Assembly (NCBI GenBank): GCA_050246595.1
Contig: JBFWVT010000007.1
Span: 1 to 64,000 of the forward strand
Length of the DNA: 64,000 nucleotides
DNA from: DATARH01 sp050246595
GTDB lineage: Bacteria > Pseudomonadota > Alphaproteobacteria > ATCC43930 > CGMCC-115725
Direction of reading: 5' to 3'
Shown here: positions 1 through 10,860 of the stretch, in pieces
How positions within the stretch are numbered: the first letter of the stretch is position 1
How the letters are laid out: every line of letters begins with the position of its first letter
Notes under the pieces: model-generated
The model's database searches: none
Told to the model about the DNA's origin: nothing
What the model saw: the letters and a program-made list of their open reading frames with translations, nothing else
Made by a program: the position numbers and the translations under genes

Positions 1-89
1 GCAAATCCTGTGAATAGGGTCTGGGCATGCGTGCTGGCCTCCGCCCCCCAGCCAGCATCTTGCGCCCAAACCCCCGCGCTTGGAAATCT

Positions 90-356
90 TCAGCCTCGCT
101 TCAACCTAAAACGATCAGGCTCTAATGATACATTCAGGGCGCTATTACTTACATTTATACTTTCGGTCAGTTTTCTCGCTTGATCCCAGGCGAAGAGAAG
201 CCCGATCGTAATCACTAGCAGAGTCGCGATCTCAATGAATCGCTTGAATTCATCAATTTCACGACTGCCGTGCCTCTGGAAAGCTAAAATCAGTATGGGG
301 ACGGCCGCAAAAACCCCAAGACAAAGAATTATGAGGTACTCCACACGCGCTGGCAT
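90..356 (-). CDS. Small two-helix membrane protein, unknown function
   Basis: This 88-residue protein has two hydrophobic segments, at about residues 7-25 and 40-57, joined by a short charged loop, and a polar C-terminal tail. It should sit in the inner membrane. Its base composition is clearly more AT-rich than the genes around it, which hints at recent acquisition or relaxed selection. The ATG has no convincing Shine-Dalgarno sequence. I recognise no family and propose no function. It lies downstream of the enolase-superfamily gene on the same strand but reads as an independent orphan. Confidence 0.5.
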   Translation of the reverse strand: MPARVEYLIILCLGVFAAVPILILAFQRHGSREIDEFKRFIEIATLLVITIGLLFAWDQARKLTESINVSNSALNVSLEPDRFRLKRG

Positions 357-407
357 TTACGCATCCGATAATTTCAGATAAGCCGTATAGGCAACATGTG
401 ATATCGC

Positions 408-1517
408 TCAGCTTAGCATCCCGACCTTTTTTCGCTCGATCAGGTCGAAATCGATCGCGGCGCCGAGACCGGGACCGGTCGGGGCGTGGACATAGCCGTC
501 GCCGTCCACGACGATTTCCTCGGCCATGCCGTATTTCTGCATCGCATCGGGCAGCAGCACCTCGAACAATTCGGTGTTGCGGATCGCCATGATGACGTGC
601 AAATTCGCGACATTGTTCAGCGAATTGCCGCCGTGATGGATTTCGTAATTCATCCGGAAGGCTTCGGCGAGATGCGCGGTCTTTATCAAGGTCGTGATGC
701 CGCCCTTGACCGCGACGTCGCCGCGCAGCATGTCGGTGGCGCGCTCCATGATCCATGGGATGTATGAATCGAGACCGGCGATCGGGTATTCGGTCGCCAG
801 GATCGGGATGTCGAGCTTCTGCCTGAGCTTGACGTAATTATAGATGTCCTGCTCGTGCAGCGGGTCCTCGTACCAGTAGAACCCCATCTCCTGGATCGCC
901 AGCCCGACCCGCAGCGCCTCCTCGTAGCGATAGCTCCAGGTCGAATCGAGCATGATCTGGTAGTCGTCGCCGACCGCCTTGCGGACCGCCTCGCACACCT
1001 TGATATCCTCGCGCCAGCGCTGCGGCGGGTGGATCTTGTAGGCGTGCCAGCCGGTCGATTTGTAGTGCGTTGCCTGCTCGACATAGGCCTCGACCGAGCC
1101 GTGGATCTCCGAACTGGCATAGGCGCCGATCTTGTCGCGGCAGGTGCCGATCAGCCGGTGGATCGGCAGACCGGCGACCTTGCCGGCGATATCCCACAGC
1201 GCGATATCGACCGCGCCGATCGCGCGGATCGTGGCGACGCGGGCGCGCGCCCATAACAGCCGGTTGAGCCGCTCGCGGTCGAGCGGGTTCTGGTCGATCA
1301 GGATCGGCTTTAGAAAGCGGATCAGGCCAGGTCCGTCGAGGCTCGCAGGGTTTGACGAGGTGCCGAGAAACGCATGACCCTCGACCCCTTCGTCGGTGAC
1401 AACCCGCAGCAGGCCAAGATCGCTTTTTCCCGTGGGGCGTGCCGAATGATGCCCGTAGATCGTCGACGGGACACTCTCCCACGAGAACAGGGTCAGCGTG
1501 ACATCGGTGATTTTCAT
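408..1517 (-). CDS. Mandelate racemase / muconate lactonizing enzyme family protein (enolase superfamily)
   Basis: This is a 369-residue enolase-superfamily enzyme, probably a sugar-acid dehydratase or racemase that abstracts the proton alpha to a carboxylate using Mg2+. Visible active-site elements are the K-x-H pair at residues 161-163 (YKIHPP), metal ligands Asp191 (MLDST), Glu217 (YWYEDPL) and Glu243 (ATEYP), Asp267 (RGDVA) and His294/295 (EIHHGG), which would form the Asp-His general-acid dyad. The N-terminal capping domain spans about residues 1-120 and the barrel follows. The ATG is preceded by a GAGAGG ribosome-binding site. No transporter or regulator flanks it, so the substrate cannot be assigned; the K-x-H variant and HHGG motif recall acid-sugar dehydratases. 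Confidence 0.9.
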   Translation of the reverse strand: MKITDVTLTLFSWESVPSTIYGHHSARPTGKSDLGLLRVVTDEGVEGHAFLGTSSNPASLDGPGLIRFLKPILIDQNPLDRERLNRLLWARARVATIRAIGAVDIALWDIAGKVAGLPIHRLIGTCRDKIGAYASSEIHGSVEAYVEQATHYKSTGWHAYKIHPPQRWREDIKVCEAVRKAVGDDYQIMLDSTWSYRYEEALRVGLAIQEMGFYWYEDPLHEQDIYNYVKLRQKLDIPILATEYPIAGLDSYIPWIMERATDMLRGDVAVKGGITTLIKTAHLAEAFRMNYEIHHGGNSLNNVANLHVIMAIRNTELFEVLLPDAMQKYGMAEEIVVDGDGYVHAPTGPGLGAAIDFDLIERKKVGMLS

Positions 1518-1633
1518 GCTTGCCTCTCGCCGGGATCGACAGGTCCGTCGCGGCTTGCATCAAATCGCGATCGCGCGCTGCTCTCAACCCATAATCCCGC
1601 GCAATGCCCGCCGCGGGAGATCAGGCATCTCTG

Positions 1634-1900
1634 CTATCGGCAAAAAAATGTGGCGCGCTGAACGCTCCCGGTGCGCTCGATCGAGAACAGCACCGCGCGC
1701 CTGCCGGTCTGGGCGCAATGCGCCTGCGCCTTGAATTGCGCCGCGGTGTCGCCGGTATCGGGGAGATCGGGATTGGTCGGATACCAGCGCAGGACGATCT
1801 GATCCGGCGAGGCGGTCTGAACCCACGGCTGTTCCGAGCAGCCGACAATAAAGAGCGCAGCCAGGAGAGACGGCAGGGCGGCAAGGACTCGGACGGGCAT
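1634..1900 (-). CDS. Small putative lipoprotein
   Basis: This 88-residue protein starts with a typical lipoprotein signal peptide: basic start, hydrophobic core, and lipobox FIVGC with Cys21 as the acylation site. The mature part is about 68 residues with no family I recognise. It contains two further cysteines (in AHCAQ and at FFCR near the C-terminus) that could form a disulfide in the periplasm. It is divergently oriented from the esterase gene that starts 142 bp away. The lipobox is the main support for it being real. Confidence 0.6.
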   Translation of the reverse strand: MPVRVLAALPSLLAALFIVGCSEQPWVQTASPDQIVLRWYPTNPDLPDTGDTAAQFKAQAHCAQTGRRAVLFSIERTGSVQRATFFCR

Positions 1901-2041
1901 CGGTTGACTCGCGCGTTACTCGAAAGAATATCCGCTCGGCAAACGCCGAACGCAACCAACCGTTCTGCGCTCGCGACGCGGCGCTTGGAGGCGGAACCGC
2001 GGCAGGGCATTCTCGCGGCAACCGACAGAGGAGCAGAACGC

Positions 2042-2906
2042 ATGGCGGAAGTAGCGGTCCCGGCGCGTTTCGAGGTCGAGACGCGCGACATCGAGTACCT
2101 GCGACATGGCGATGCGCCCCTGGGCGACACCGCGCTGCTGGCGCGGCTGTACCGGCCGAAGGGCGAGGGGCCGTTCCCGGCGTTGATCGACGTGCACGGC
2201 GGCGCCTGGGCGTCGGGCGACCGGCTCAACAACGCGCCGCTCGACGAGGCGCTGGCGAAGAGCGGCATCGCCGTGCTGGCGATCGATTTCCGGATGCCGC
2301 CCAGGCATCGCTACCCGGCATCGATCGCCGACATCAATTTCGCCATTCGCTGGCTGAAGGCGCATGCGCAGGAATTCGGCAGCCGGCGCGAGCTGGTGTC
2401 CGCGCTCGGCACATCGAGCGGCGGGCACCAGCTGCTGCTCGCCGCGTTGAAGCCTGACGATCCGCGTTATGCCGGGTTGCCGCTGGCGGAAGCGCCGGAG
2501 GAGAAGGCAACGCTTCCCTATATCGTGTTGTGCTGGCCGATATCGGACCCGCTCGCCCGCTACCGCATGGTCAAGGAGAAGGGCAATGCGCGGCTGGTCG
2601 AGGCGCACGACGCCTACTGGGAATCGGAAGCCGAGATGGAAGAGGGCAACCCGCTTCTGATCCTCGAACGCGGCGAGGCGACGGTGCCGCTGCCGCCGGC
2701 AGTGGTCGTGCAGGGAACCGGCGACGACAATGTCACCCCGGATATGGCTGATCGCTTCGCATCCGCATACCGGGTGCGCGGCGGCCAAATCGAATTGCAC
2801 AAATTCGACGGCCAACCGCACACCTTTATCGTGCGCGACCCGGCGAGCGAGGCCTCGCGGCAAGCCACCGAAAAGCTGCGCGATTTCGTGCTCGCGCAGG
2901 CCGGGA

Positions 2907-2920
<14 letters not shown>
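2042..2920 (+). CDS. Alpha/beta hydrolase, HSL-type esterase
   Basis: This 292-residue serine hydrolase resembles the hormone-sensitive-lipase group of carboxylesterases. The oxyanion-hole motif HGGAW lies at residues 52-56, the nucleophile Ser125 is in GTSSGGH, the acid is Asp228 or Asp229 in GTGDDNV, and the base is His260 in GQPHTF. The reading frame is open well upstream, but the ATG at 2042 follows GACAGAGGAGCAGAACGC, a good ribosome-binding region, and begins the conserved domain. No signal peptide is present, so the enzyme is cytoplasmic. Its stop overlaps the 3' end of the convergent catalase gene by 14 bp. The natural ester substrate is unknown. Confidence 0.85.
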
Positions 2921-5057
<2,137 letters not shown>

Positions 5058-5148
5058 CTGATGCCCCTCGCTGCGATAATTACGCGAGGGGATAAACACG
5101 GGTTTGCCGCTATTCGTTGCGTTACGGCCGGACCCGCTTGTCGCGCGC

Positions 5149-5436
5149 TCAATGCACCCCGGCGAAGCGGAGCGTCGCGAACGCCATCCCCCAGATCGCG
5201 ATGACGACCGTGATAAGCTGGAGCAGCGTCGGCATCTGCGAGACGCGGCCATCGACGCGGGCGACATCGATGGCCAGCTTTGTGATGTCCTGCCGCATCG
5301 CCTTCAACTCGGATCGGATATCGGCCAGATCGGACCGGATATCCGCAACGACGTTTTCAAGGGCTCGGACACGCGCCTCCATGCCCGGATCATGGGGATC
5401 GGGGCGGGGCGGCACAAGAGGACCTTCGTCGGGCAT
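5149..5436 (-). CDS. Small coiled-coil membrane protein
   Basis: This 95-residue protein has a Pro-rich N-terminus, a heptad-patterned helix of about residues 20-68 (ALENVVADIRSDLADIRSEL and beyond), and one C-terminal transmembrane segment (LLQLITVVIAIWGMAFATL). It resembles the many small tail-anchored coiled-coil proteins of alphaproteobacteria whose function is unknown. Its ATG overlaps the amidohydrolase stop codon in a TGATG arrangement, so the two are probably translationally coupled. Whether it tethers the upstream enzyme to the membrane is speculation. Confidence 0.75.
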   Translation of the reverse strand: MPDEGPLVPPRPDPHDPGMEARVRALENVVADIRSDLADIRSELKAMRQDITKLAIDVARVDGRVSQMPTLLQLITVVIAIWGMAFATLRFAGVH

Positions 5437-6680
5437 CAGCGTCTCATCCGGTCCGCCGCGATCCTGCCGTCCTTGACGACCAGCGCGATGCGGGCGGGGT
5501 CGCACAGCACCGAAATATCGGCCAGCGGATCGCCGTTGACGACGACCAGATCGGCGAGCTTGCCGGGTTCGACGGTGCCGAGCCGGTCCTCCCAACCCAG
5601 GCATTCGGCGGCCCAGCCGGTCGCGGCCTGCAACGCCTGCATCGGACTCATCCCGGCCTTGACGAGACAGTCGAGTTCGCCGGCGTTGGCCGGGTGCCCG
5701 TGACCGCCCGCGTCGGTGCCGGCGACGACCTTGACGCCGAGTTCGAGCGCCCGCCTTATCGCTCTGACATGCGCCTCTTGCAGCGCCTCGGCGCGCTCAC
5801 GGACATGCGGCTGCGGCGAGCGGCGGTGATACTCGTAGACCAGCAGCGTCGGCGTGAAAAAGATGCCGCGCTCGGCCACCTGTTCGAGATGGCGCGGGTT
5901 CTCGGCCAGATAGCAGCCGTGCTCGATCGAGTTGACCCCGGCCTCGATCGCGATGTCGAGACCGTGCCCGCCGAGCGCGTGGCACATCACGCGGCGGTCG
6001 TGCGCCCGCGCCTCATCCACCAATGTGCGCATCTCGTCGAGGTTGAAGGCGTGGTCGCGCGGACCGTGGCCGGGACGCGAGCTGGCACCGCCGGTCGTCG
6101 CGCATTTGATGACATCGGCCCCGGCCCGCACCATCTTGCGCACAACATCGCGCACATCGGCGAGGCTGGTCACGACGCTGTGCGGCACCAGCGGGTCGCC
6201 GGGAATGCAGCAGCAATCGTCGAGCGCCAGACCGGACGGGCTGATCGCGTCGCCGATGCCGCCGATCGGCGAGATGATCGACAATGACAGCATCAGCCGC
6301 GGACCGTCGATCAGCCCCTCCTCGATCGCGCGCTTGAACCCGGTGTCGAGACCGGCGGCGTCGCGTATCGCGGTGTAGCCGGCGGCAAGGGTCTGCTTCA
6401 GCACCGCGGCGGTGCGCAGATGCTTTGTGCTCTGCGGCTCGTCAAGGCGCCAGCGATGCGCCATGTCGTAGCGGTGATTGGCCATATGATCGTGGCAGTC
6501 GATCAGCCCCGGCAGGATCGTCATCCCCGATACGTCGATGACGGAGGCACCGGCCGGGAAGTCGCTCTCGTTGCGCGTCGTAATGGTCTCGATCCGATTG
6601 CCGTCGACGACGATGGTCGCCCCGTTTACCGGCGCGGCGCCGGTGCCGTCGATCAGCCTGCCGCCTTTCAGAACGATCAT
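5436..6680 (-). CDS. Metal-dependent amidohydrolase (imidazolonepropionase/prolidase-like)
   Basis: This 414-residue TIM-barrel hydrolase of the amidohydrolase superfamily probably cleaves a cyclic or linear amide. Metal-site motifs are H-x-H in DCHDHM, the presumed carboxylated Lys in VIKCATTGG, His in VMCHALGG, His in SIEHGCYL and Asp in VAGTDAGGHGH. The N- and C-terminal strands (MIVLKGGRLIDGTG; GKLADLVVVNGDPL) make the usual composite beta-sandwich. The ATG is preceded by GGAGGAAGCG. It is the first gene of a two-gene unit with the coiled-coil membrane protein. Relatives annotated as Xaa-Pro dipeptidases or organophosphate hydrolases share this pattern; the substrate is open. Confidence 0.85.
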   Translation of the reverse strand: MIVLKGGRLIDGTGAAPVNGATIVVDGNRIETITTRNESDFPAGASVIDVSGMTILPGLIDCHDHMANHRYDMAHRWRLDEPQSTKHLRTAAVLKQTLAAGYTAIRDAAGLDTGFKRAIEEGLIDGPRLMLSLSIISPIGGIGDAISPSGLALDDCCCIPGDPLVPHSVVTSLADVRDVVRKMVRAGADVIKCATTGGASSRPGHGPRDHAFNLDEMRTLVDEARAHDRRVMCHALGGHGLDIAIEAGVNSIEHGCYLAENPRHLEQVAERGIFFTPTLLVYEYHRRSPQPHVRERAEALQEAHVRAIRRALELGVKVVAGTDAGGHGHPANAGELDCLVKAGMSPMQALQAATGWAAECLGWEDRLGTVEPGKLADLVVVNGDPLADISVLCDPARIALVVKDGRIAADRMRR

Positions 6681-6773
6681 CGCTTCCTCCTTGCCGAGGG
6701 GGTTGTCTGGATTGCCGGGATCGGTCCGCCGCGCCGGCCGTTTCCGGTGCATGCCCGAGACGAGGATATCAGC

Positions 6774-7262
6774 GTGATCAGAGCGCAGCGAAGCCGATTG
6801 CTCGCGGCCTTCATCGTGATCCTCGTGGCCGCAATGACACCGTATGTTGCACCGGCAGTGATCCCGCCGGCCCGAGCGCAGGCGGTGCAGCTCGCGCCGC
6901 CGCCTGCCGGCCTCGCGCGGGTCTGGTTCCTGCGCCAGTTTCAGCCGGGGGAAAATCTTTCGACGCCCTGGATCTATGTAAACGGCGCGCCGATGACGAC
7001 GAGCATACCCGGCACGATCTTCCACCGCGATTTTCCGCCCGGGATCTATACCTTCTCGACCGATACCTGCGGCACCGATGTTAACCAGTTCCCGGTCGTG
7101 CAGCTGGTCCCCGGCACCCAATACCAATTCGAGGTGCAGTCATTGCAGAGTTTTACCCCGCCGGACTGCCCGCGCGATGCGGGAACCTTCTATATCCGGC
7201 CGGTCGCGCCGCGTTTCCTGGAGCTGTATCTGCCGCAACTCTCCTATCTCGGCCCGCGCTGA
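6774..7262 (+). CDS. Secreted protein resembling DUF2846
   Basis: This is a 162-residue exported protein read from a GTG codon placed 6-7 bases after GACGAGGAT. The N-terminus is a signal peptide (RAQRSRLLAAFIVILVAAM, cleavage probably at the ARA-QA site). The mature domain (ARVWFLRQFQPG, IYVNGAPMTTSIPGTIFHRD, PPGIYTFSTDT) is beta-rich and resembles the small DUF2846 periplasmic domain, in which a value is displayed as a folded tag; function is unknown. It has two cysteines. It is divergent from the amidohydrolase (93 bp gap) and convergent with the molybdoenzyme gene. Confidence 0.7.
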   Translation: MIRAQRSRLLAAFIVILVAAMTPYVAPAVIPPARAQAVQLAPPPAGLARVWFLRQFQPGENLSTPWIYVNGAPMTTSIPGTIFHRDFPPGIYTFSTDTCGTDVNQFPVVQLVPGTQYQFEVQSLQSFTPPDCPRDAGTFYIRPVAPRFLELYLPQLSYLGPR

Positions 7263-7280
7263 TTGCGGGCAGGGAGGCGG

Positions 7281-9314
7281 TCACCACGGCGCGACATCGA
7301 GAAACGTGCTCTGATAGGTCGCGCCGTCGCCGAGATCGGTATAGCGGTCGGAGCACAACAGGTTGATCGTGCCCTCCAGCGCCTCGCCCTCCAGCGCCTC
7401 GCCATCGGGCCGCTGACCCGGCACGAGCACCACGCCCGGAAGCACCTCGTCGCTGACCCGCAGCACCAACCCGACCGCGCCGCGCTCGTTGAACAGCCGC
7501 ACCTTGGCGCCGTCAGCAAGGTCGCGCCGCGCCGCTTCGTCCGGGTGCAGGACACAGTACGGCGGCCCCTCGCGGCGGCGCAGGAATTCGACCCCGGCAT
7601 AGGCCGTATGCGCCTGGAAATAGCCAGGAGCGGTCAACAGCCGAAGCGGCCAGCGTGCTCGGTCGCGCTCCTCCTCGGGATCGGGTCGCCAATCCGGCAT
7701 CGGCGCCAGCCCGGAAGCGGCCAATTGCTCCGAATAGAATTCGAGCCGGCCCGACGGCGTCCGAAATTCCTGGCCCGCCGGCGCGGCGTAGCGCATCGGC
7801 CTTCCCGAGCGCAGCACATCGAGATCGGCGTCGGCGACATGACCGTGAGCGCCGTCGAACAGCGCGGCCAGCAGTTCGGCTTCGGACATGCGGAATATCG
7901 GATCGGTCAACCCCATGCGGCGCGCCAGCTCCTGCGCCAGACGCAAATTCGACCAGGCTTCGCCTTGCGGCGGCACCGCCGCGCGGCCGTACTGCATCCA
8001 ATACGTGCCGTAGGCGCGGTAGAAATCCTCGGTTTCGAGATAGGTCGTCGCGGGCAGCACGATATCGGCGTAGCGCGCCGTCACCGACAGAAACGGGTCG
8101 TGCACGACCGTGAACAAATCCTCGCGCATCAGCCCCCGTCGCACCTTGCCGGCGTCGGGGCAGGTCACGGCCGGGTTGTTCGCCGCCACGAACAGAGCGC
8201 GCAGCGGCGGATCGGTCATCGTGAGCAGCGCGTCGCCGAGCCGCGAATGGTTGACGAGACGGGTCTCGGCCGGTCCCGACGGCCGCCGCAGCGCGCCGTA
8301 ATTCAGCTCGCACGACGCCGTGGTCAGCAGCAGCGCGCCGCCGCCTCGCCTTCCGTAAGCGCCGGTCACTCCCGGAAGCAACGCCACCGCGCGCAGCGCC
8401 TCACCGCCGCGCGCCAACCGCGTCATGCCCTCGCCGAGCCGGATAAACGATTGCTTCGCCGTACCGTAGACATGGGCAAAGCCCTCGATATCGGTCTCGG
8501 CGAGACCGGTGATCGCGGCGACCCGCGCCGGCCCGAAACGCGGCAATACCTCGGCTTCGAGCCGGTCGAACCCGGTCGTATGGGCCGCGACATAGTTACG
8601 ATCGACCAGACCGCCGCGCGCCAGAATGTGCATGACCCCGAGCGCCAGCGCCGCGTCGGTGCCAATGCGAATCTGCAAGTGTCGATCGGCGGCCCGCGCG
8701 GTGCGGCTCTTGCGCGGATCGATTACGATCGTCTTTACGCCGCGCCGCCGCGCTTCCTCGACCTTGGCCCAGAAATGCACGTTGGTGGCGACGAGATCGG
8801 CGCCCCAGGCGACAATCAGATCGCTGTGCTCGACCGCTTCCGGATCGGCGCCGCCGATCGGCCCGACGGTCACGTTCCAGGCCTCCTCGCAGCACGTATC
8901 GCACACGGTCCCGGCGATCAGCCGGCTGGCGCCGAGCGCGTGGAACAGGCCGAGCATCAGCCCGCGGTTCATCTGACCCTGATGCGCGCTGTAGGCATAA
9001 CCGAGCAGCGCCAGCGGTCCGGACTCGGCGATGATCCGCTGCCAGCGCGATGCGATCTCGTCGAGCGCCGCGTCCCAGGAAATCGCCGCGAAACGCCCCT
9101 CGCCCTTGGCGCCGGTGCGGCGCAGCGGCGTCTCGATGCGCTCGGGCGAATGCACGAGATCGGCGTCGCGATTGACCTTGGCGCAGGCGAACCCGGCGGT
9201 GAAGGGCTGCTCCGGGTCGCCGCGCACGCGCAGCACGCGGCCGTCTTCGACATCGGCGAGCAGCGAGCACATATCCGGGCAGTCATGCGCACAGACGGTG
9301 CGGATTGTTTCCAT
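7281..9314 (-). CDS. Molybdopterin-dependent oxidoreductase (formate dehydrogenase/DMSO reductase family)
   Basis: This 677-residue enzyme belongs to the Mo/W-bis-MGD family. Four N-terminal cysteines (CAHDCPDMC and the Cys in GFACAK) bind a 4Fe-4S cluster. The molybdopterin domains follow, including GADLVATNVHFWAK, DPRKSRTARAAD, NNPAVTCPD and the C-terminal dinucleotide-binding barrel from about residue 560. No Tat signal is present, so it is cytoplasmic. The residue at the usual Mo-ligand position (after GTVCDTCCEEA) is not certain from inspection; Cys is available. Electron-transfer subunits are not adjacent, as in many free-standing thiosulfate/formate-type family members. A 15-bp in-frame duplication gives GEALEGEALEG near residue 635. 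Substrate unknown. Confidence 0.88.
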   Translation of the reverse strand: METIRTVCAHDCPDMCSLLADVEDGRVLRVRGDPEQPFTAGFACAKVNRDADLVHSPERIETPLRRTGAKGEGRFAAISWDAALDEIASRWQRIIAESGPLALLGYAYSAHQGQMNRGLMLGLFHALGASRLIAGTVCDTCCEEAWNVTVGPIGGADPEAVEHSDLIVAWGADLVATNVHFWAKVEEARRRGVKTIVIDPRKSRTARAADRHLQIRIGTDAALALGVMHILARGGLVDRNYVAAHTTGFDRLEAEVLPRFGPARVAAITGLAETDIEGFAHVYGTAKQSFIRLGEGMTRLARGGEALRAVALLPGVTGAYGRRGGGALLLTTASCELNYGALRRPSGPAETRLVNHSRLGDALLTMTDPPLRALFVAANNPAVTCPDAGKVRRGLMREDLFTVVHDPFLSVTARYADIVLPATTYLETEDFYRAYGTYWMQYGRAAVPPQGEAWSNLRLAQELARRMGLTDPIFRMSEAELLAALFDGAHGHVADADLDVLRSGRPMRYAAPAGQEFRTPSGRLEFYSEQLAASGLAPMPDWRPDPEEERDRARWPLRLLTAPGYFQAHTAYAGVEFLRRREGPPYCVLHPDEAARRDLADGAKVRLFNERGAVGLVLRVSDEVLPGVVLVPGQRPDGEALEGEALEGTINLLCSDRYTDLGDGATYQSTFLDVAPW
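7372..7401. repeat. Two-copy 15-bp tandem repeat inside the molybdoenzyme gene
   Basis: The unit CCCTCCAGCGCCTCG occurs twice back to back (7372-7386 and 7387-7401). It keeps the reading frame and duplicates five residues (GEALE) in the C-terminal dinucleotide-binding domain. It looks like a slippage duplication. Confidence 0.85.
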
Positions 9315-9374
9315 GATCGCCTCAGGCCGACTGTTCGAAACAAAGCGATGATGATGCCGGATCGGAGCGGCTTT

Positions 9375-9860
9375 CTAAAGGTTCGTGTGGCGAGGACTGC
9401 GTCGTAGCACCGCCAGGATCAGCGCCGCCATCGCGATCGTCTGGAACGCCGCGCCGGCCAGATGCGAGTACTCCCACTGCGCTCGCAGCGCTTCCCAGTT
9501 CGCCGGCTGCCGTGTCCAGTTGGCGGTTGCCTGATTGGCCGGAAATGTCCAGACCCAGAAAACGATCTGAGCGGCAATCAGGGCTGCGAGCGCCGCGCCC
9601 GCGGGCCAAAGGACGCGAGCCTCGCCTCGATAAAGATAGATCACGGCAATCATACCGGCCAGTTCGGCCAGCAGCACAAAACCGAGGCGGTTCCAGCCGG
9701 CGTAGATCTGCTGCACGACGAAATACGCGTCGCGCCCCAGCCCGATCTTGTTCGGCAGCTCAAAGGCATGCGCCAGGGCGCCGCCGAGCGCAACACTGGT
9801 GGCGAGCAACGCGACAAAAAACGCCGTATCGCGCGCGAATGAACGGGGCGAGGTCATCAT
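9375..9860 (-). CDS. Four-helix integral membrane protein, DUF1772-like
   Basis: This 161-residue protein has four predicted transmembrane segments (about residues 10-32, 52-76, 82-104, 136-154) and the pattern NW-x5-R-x2-WE-x3-LAG between helices 3 and 4, plus AHAFELPNKIGL near the end of helix 1. These resemble the DUF1772 / anthrone-oxygenase-like membrane family, whose bacterial members are mostly uncharacterised. Two consecutive ATG codons at the start are possible. It lies 60 bp upstream of the molybdoenzyme start on the same strand, so co-transcription is possible, though nothing shows it acts as a membrane anchor. Confidence 0.7.
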   Translation of the reverse strand: MMTSPRSFARDTAFFVALLATSVALGGALAHAFELPNKIGLGRDAYFVVQQIYAGWNRLGFVLLAELAGMIAVIYLYRGEARVLWPAGAALAALIAAQIVFWVWTFPANQATANWTRQPANWEALRAQWEYSHLAGAAFQTIAMAALILAVLRRSPRHTNL

Positions 9861-9959
9861 CGGCCGTTCCGCAATCCCGGTGACGAAAAACCCTCGGGCA
9901 GCCTACTCGGTTCAATTCGGTCCGGCTATGATCGGGCATTGCTCTCAGGAGATACGAAA

Positions 9960-10745
9960 ATGCCCGACCTGCTCGAAAGCACCGAAAACGGCGTCACGAC
10001 CCTGACCCTCAACCGGCCGGAGCGGCTCAACGCGCTGTCGCCGGCGATGACGGCGGGGCTTAAGGAGGCGCTCGAACGGCTCGCGACCGACCGCGAATGC
10101 GGGGCGATCGTCATCGCCGGGGCCGGGCGCGGCTGGTGCGCCGGCGGCGATGTCAAGACGATGGAATCGCGCGGCCGCGATCAGACGGTCGAGGACCGGG
10201 TCGAGGGGCTGCGCCGCGCGCACCAGCTGCCGCTGCTGATCCGCAACCATCCGAAGGTCATCATCGGCATGATCAACGGCCCGGCGGCCGGCGCCGGTCT
10301 CGGTCTCGCGCTCGCCTGCGATCTGCGGGTCGCCGGCAAATCGGCGCGGTTCGGCACCGCCTTTGCCCGCATCGGCTATTCCGGCGATTATGGCGGGACG
10401 TGGAGCCTGACAAGACTGGTCGGCACCGCCAAGGCGCGCGAACTCTATTTCACGGCCGAAATCATCGACGCCGAGGAGGCGGGACGGCTCGGCATCGTCA
10501 ACAAGGTCGTCGCCGATGACGAATTGCAGACCGAGACGATGGCGCTGGCGCGCCGCATCGCCGACGGGCCGCGGGTCGCGCTGACCTATATCAAGCGCAA
10601 TCTGTTTGCGGCCGAGACCGAGAGCTTCCAGACCGTGCTCGACCTCGAAGCCGCGCATCAGGCCCGCTGCGCCTTTACCGAGGATCACAAGGAAGCGGTC
10701 GCCGCCTTCAACGAGAAGCGCCGTCCGGTGTTCAAGGGACGTTGA
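9960..10745 (+). CDS. Enoyl-CoA hydratase/isomerase family protein
   Basis: This 261-residue crotonase-superfamily protein hydrates or isomerises an enoyl-CoA. The oxyanion-hole segments are RGWCAGGDVK and NGPAAGAGLGLALACDLR. In the second active-site stretch (IGYSGDYGGTWSLTRLVG) an Asp sits where many hydratases carry the second Glu, so the chemistry may differ from classic hydration. The ATG at 9960 follows CAGGAGATACGAA; a TTG seven codons upstream is less likely. It heads a run of CoA-related genes with the MaoC and CitE-like proteins, suggesting a common acyl-CoA pathway. Confidence 0.92.
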   Translation: MPDLLESTENGVTTLTLNRPERLNALSPAMTAGLKEALERLATDRECGAIVIAGAGRGWCAGGDVKTMESRGRDQTVEDRVEGLRRAHQLPLLIRNHPKVIIGMINGPAAGAGLGLALACDLRVAGKSARFGTAFARIGYSGDYGGTWSLTRLVGTAKARELYFTAEIIDAEEAGRLGIVNKVVADDELQTETMALARRIADGPRVALTYIKRNLFAAETESFQTVLDLEAAHQARCAFTEDHKEAVAAFNEKRRPVFKGR

Positions 10746-10756
10746 CGCAGGCTTCT

Positions 10757-10841
10757 GTCACTGCGAGCGCAGCGAAGCAATCTCGACTCGCCGAGTGCCG
10801 GCCGCCCGAGATTGCTTCGTCGCTGCGCTCCTCGCAATGAC
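10757..10841. repeat. Intergenic imperfect palindrome (REP-like)
   Basis: Arms at 10757-10785 and 10807-10841 are near-complementary and read GTCACTGCGAGCGCAGCGAA on one side and the matching TCGCAATGAC end on the other. The type is widespread between alphaproteobacterial genes. As RNA it would fold into a long hairpin between the hydratase and MaoC genes and could protect the 3' end or attenuate read-through. Confidence 0.85.
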
Positions 10842-10860
10842 ATAACCGATGAGGGGAGCA

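Noticed and set aside
1604..2041. Upstream extension of the esterase frame over the lipoprotein gene
   Set aside because: The sequence before 2042 shows no esterase similarity and opposes a gene with a clear lipobox; GC-rich DNA keeps frames open by chance.
5058..5267. 70-residue N-terminal extension of the catalase
   Set aside because: It is low-complexity Arg/Ser sequence antisense to the small coiled-coil gene, and a strong ribosome-binding site precedes the ATG at 5057.
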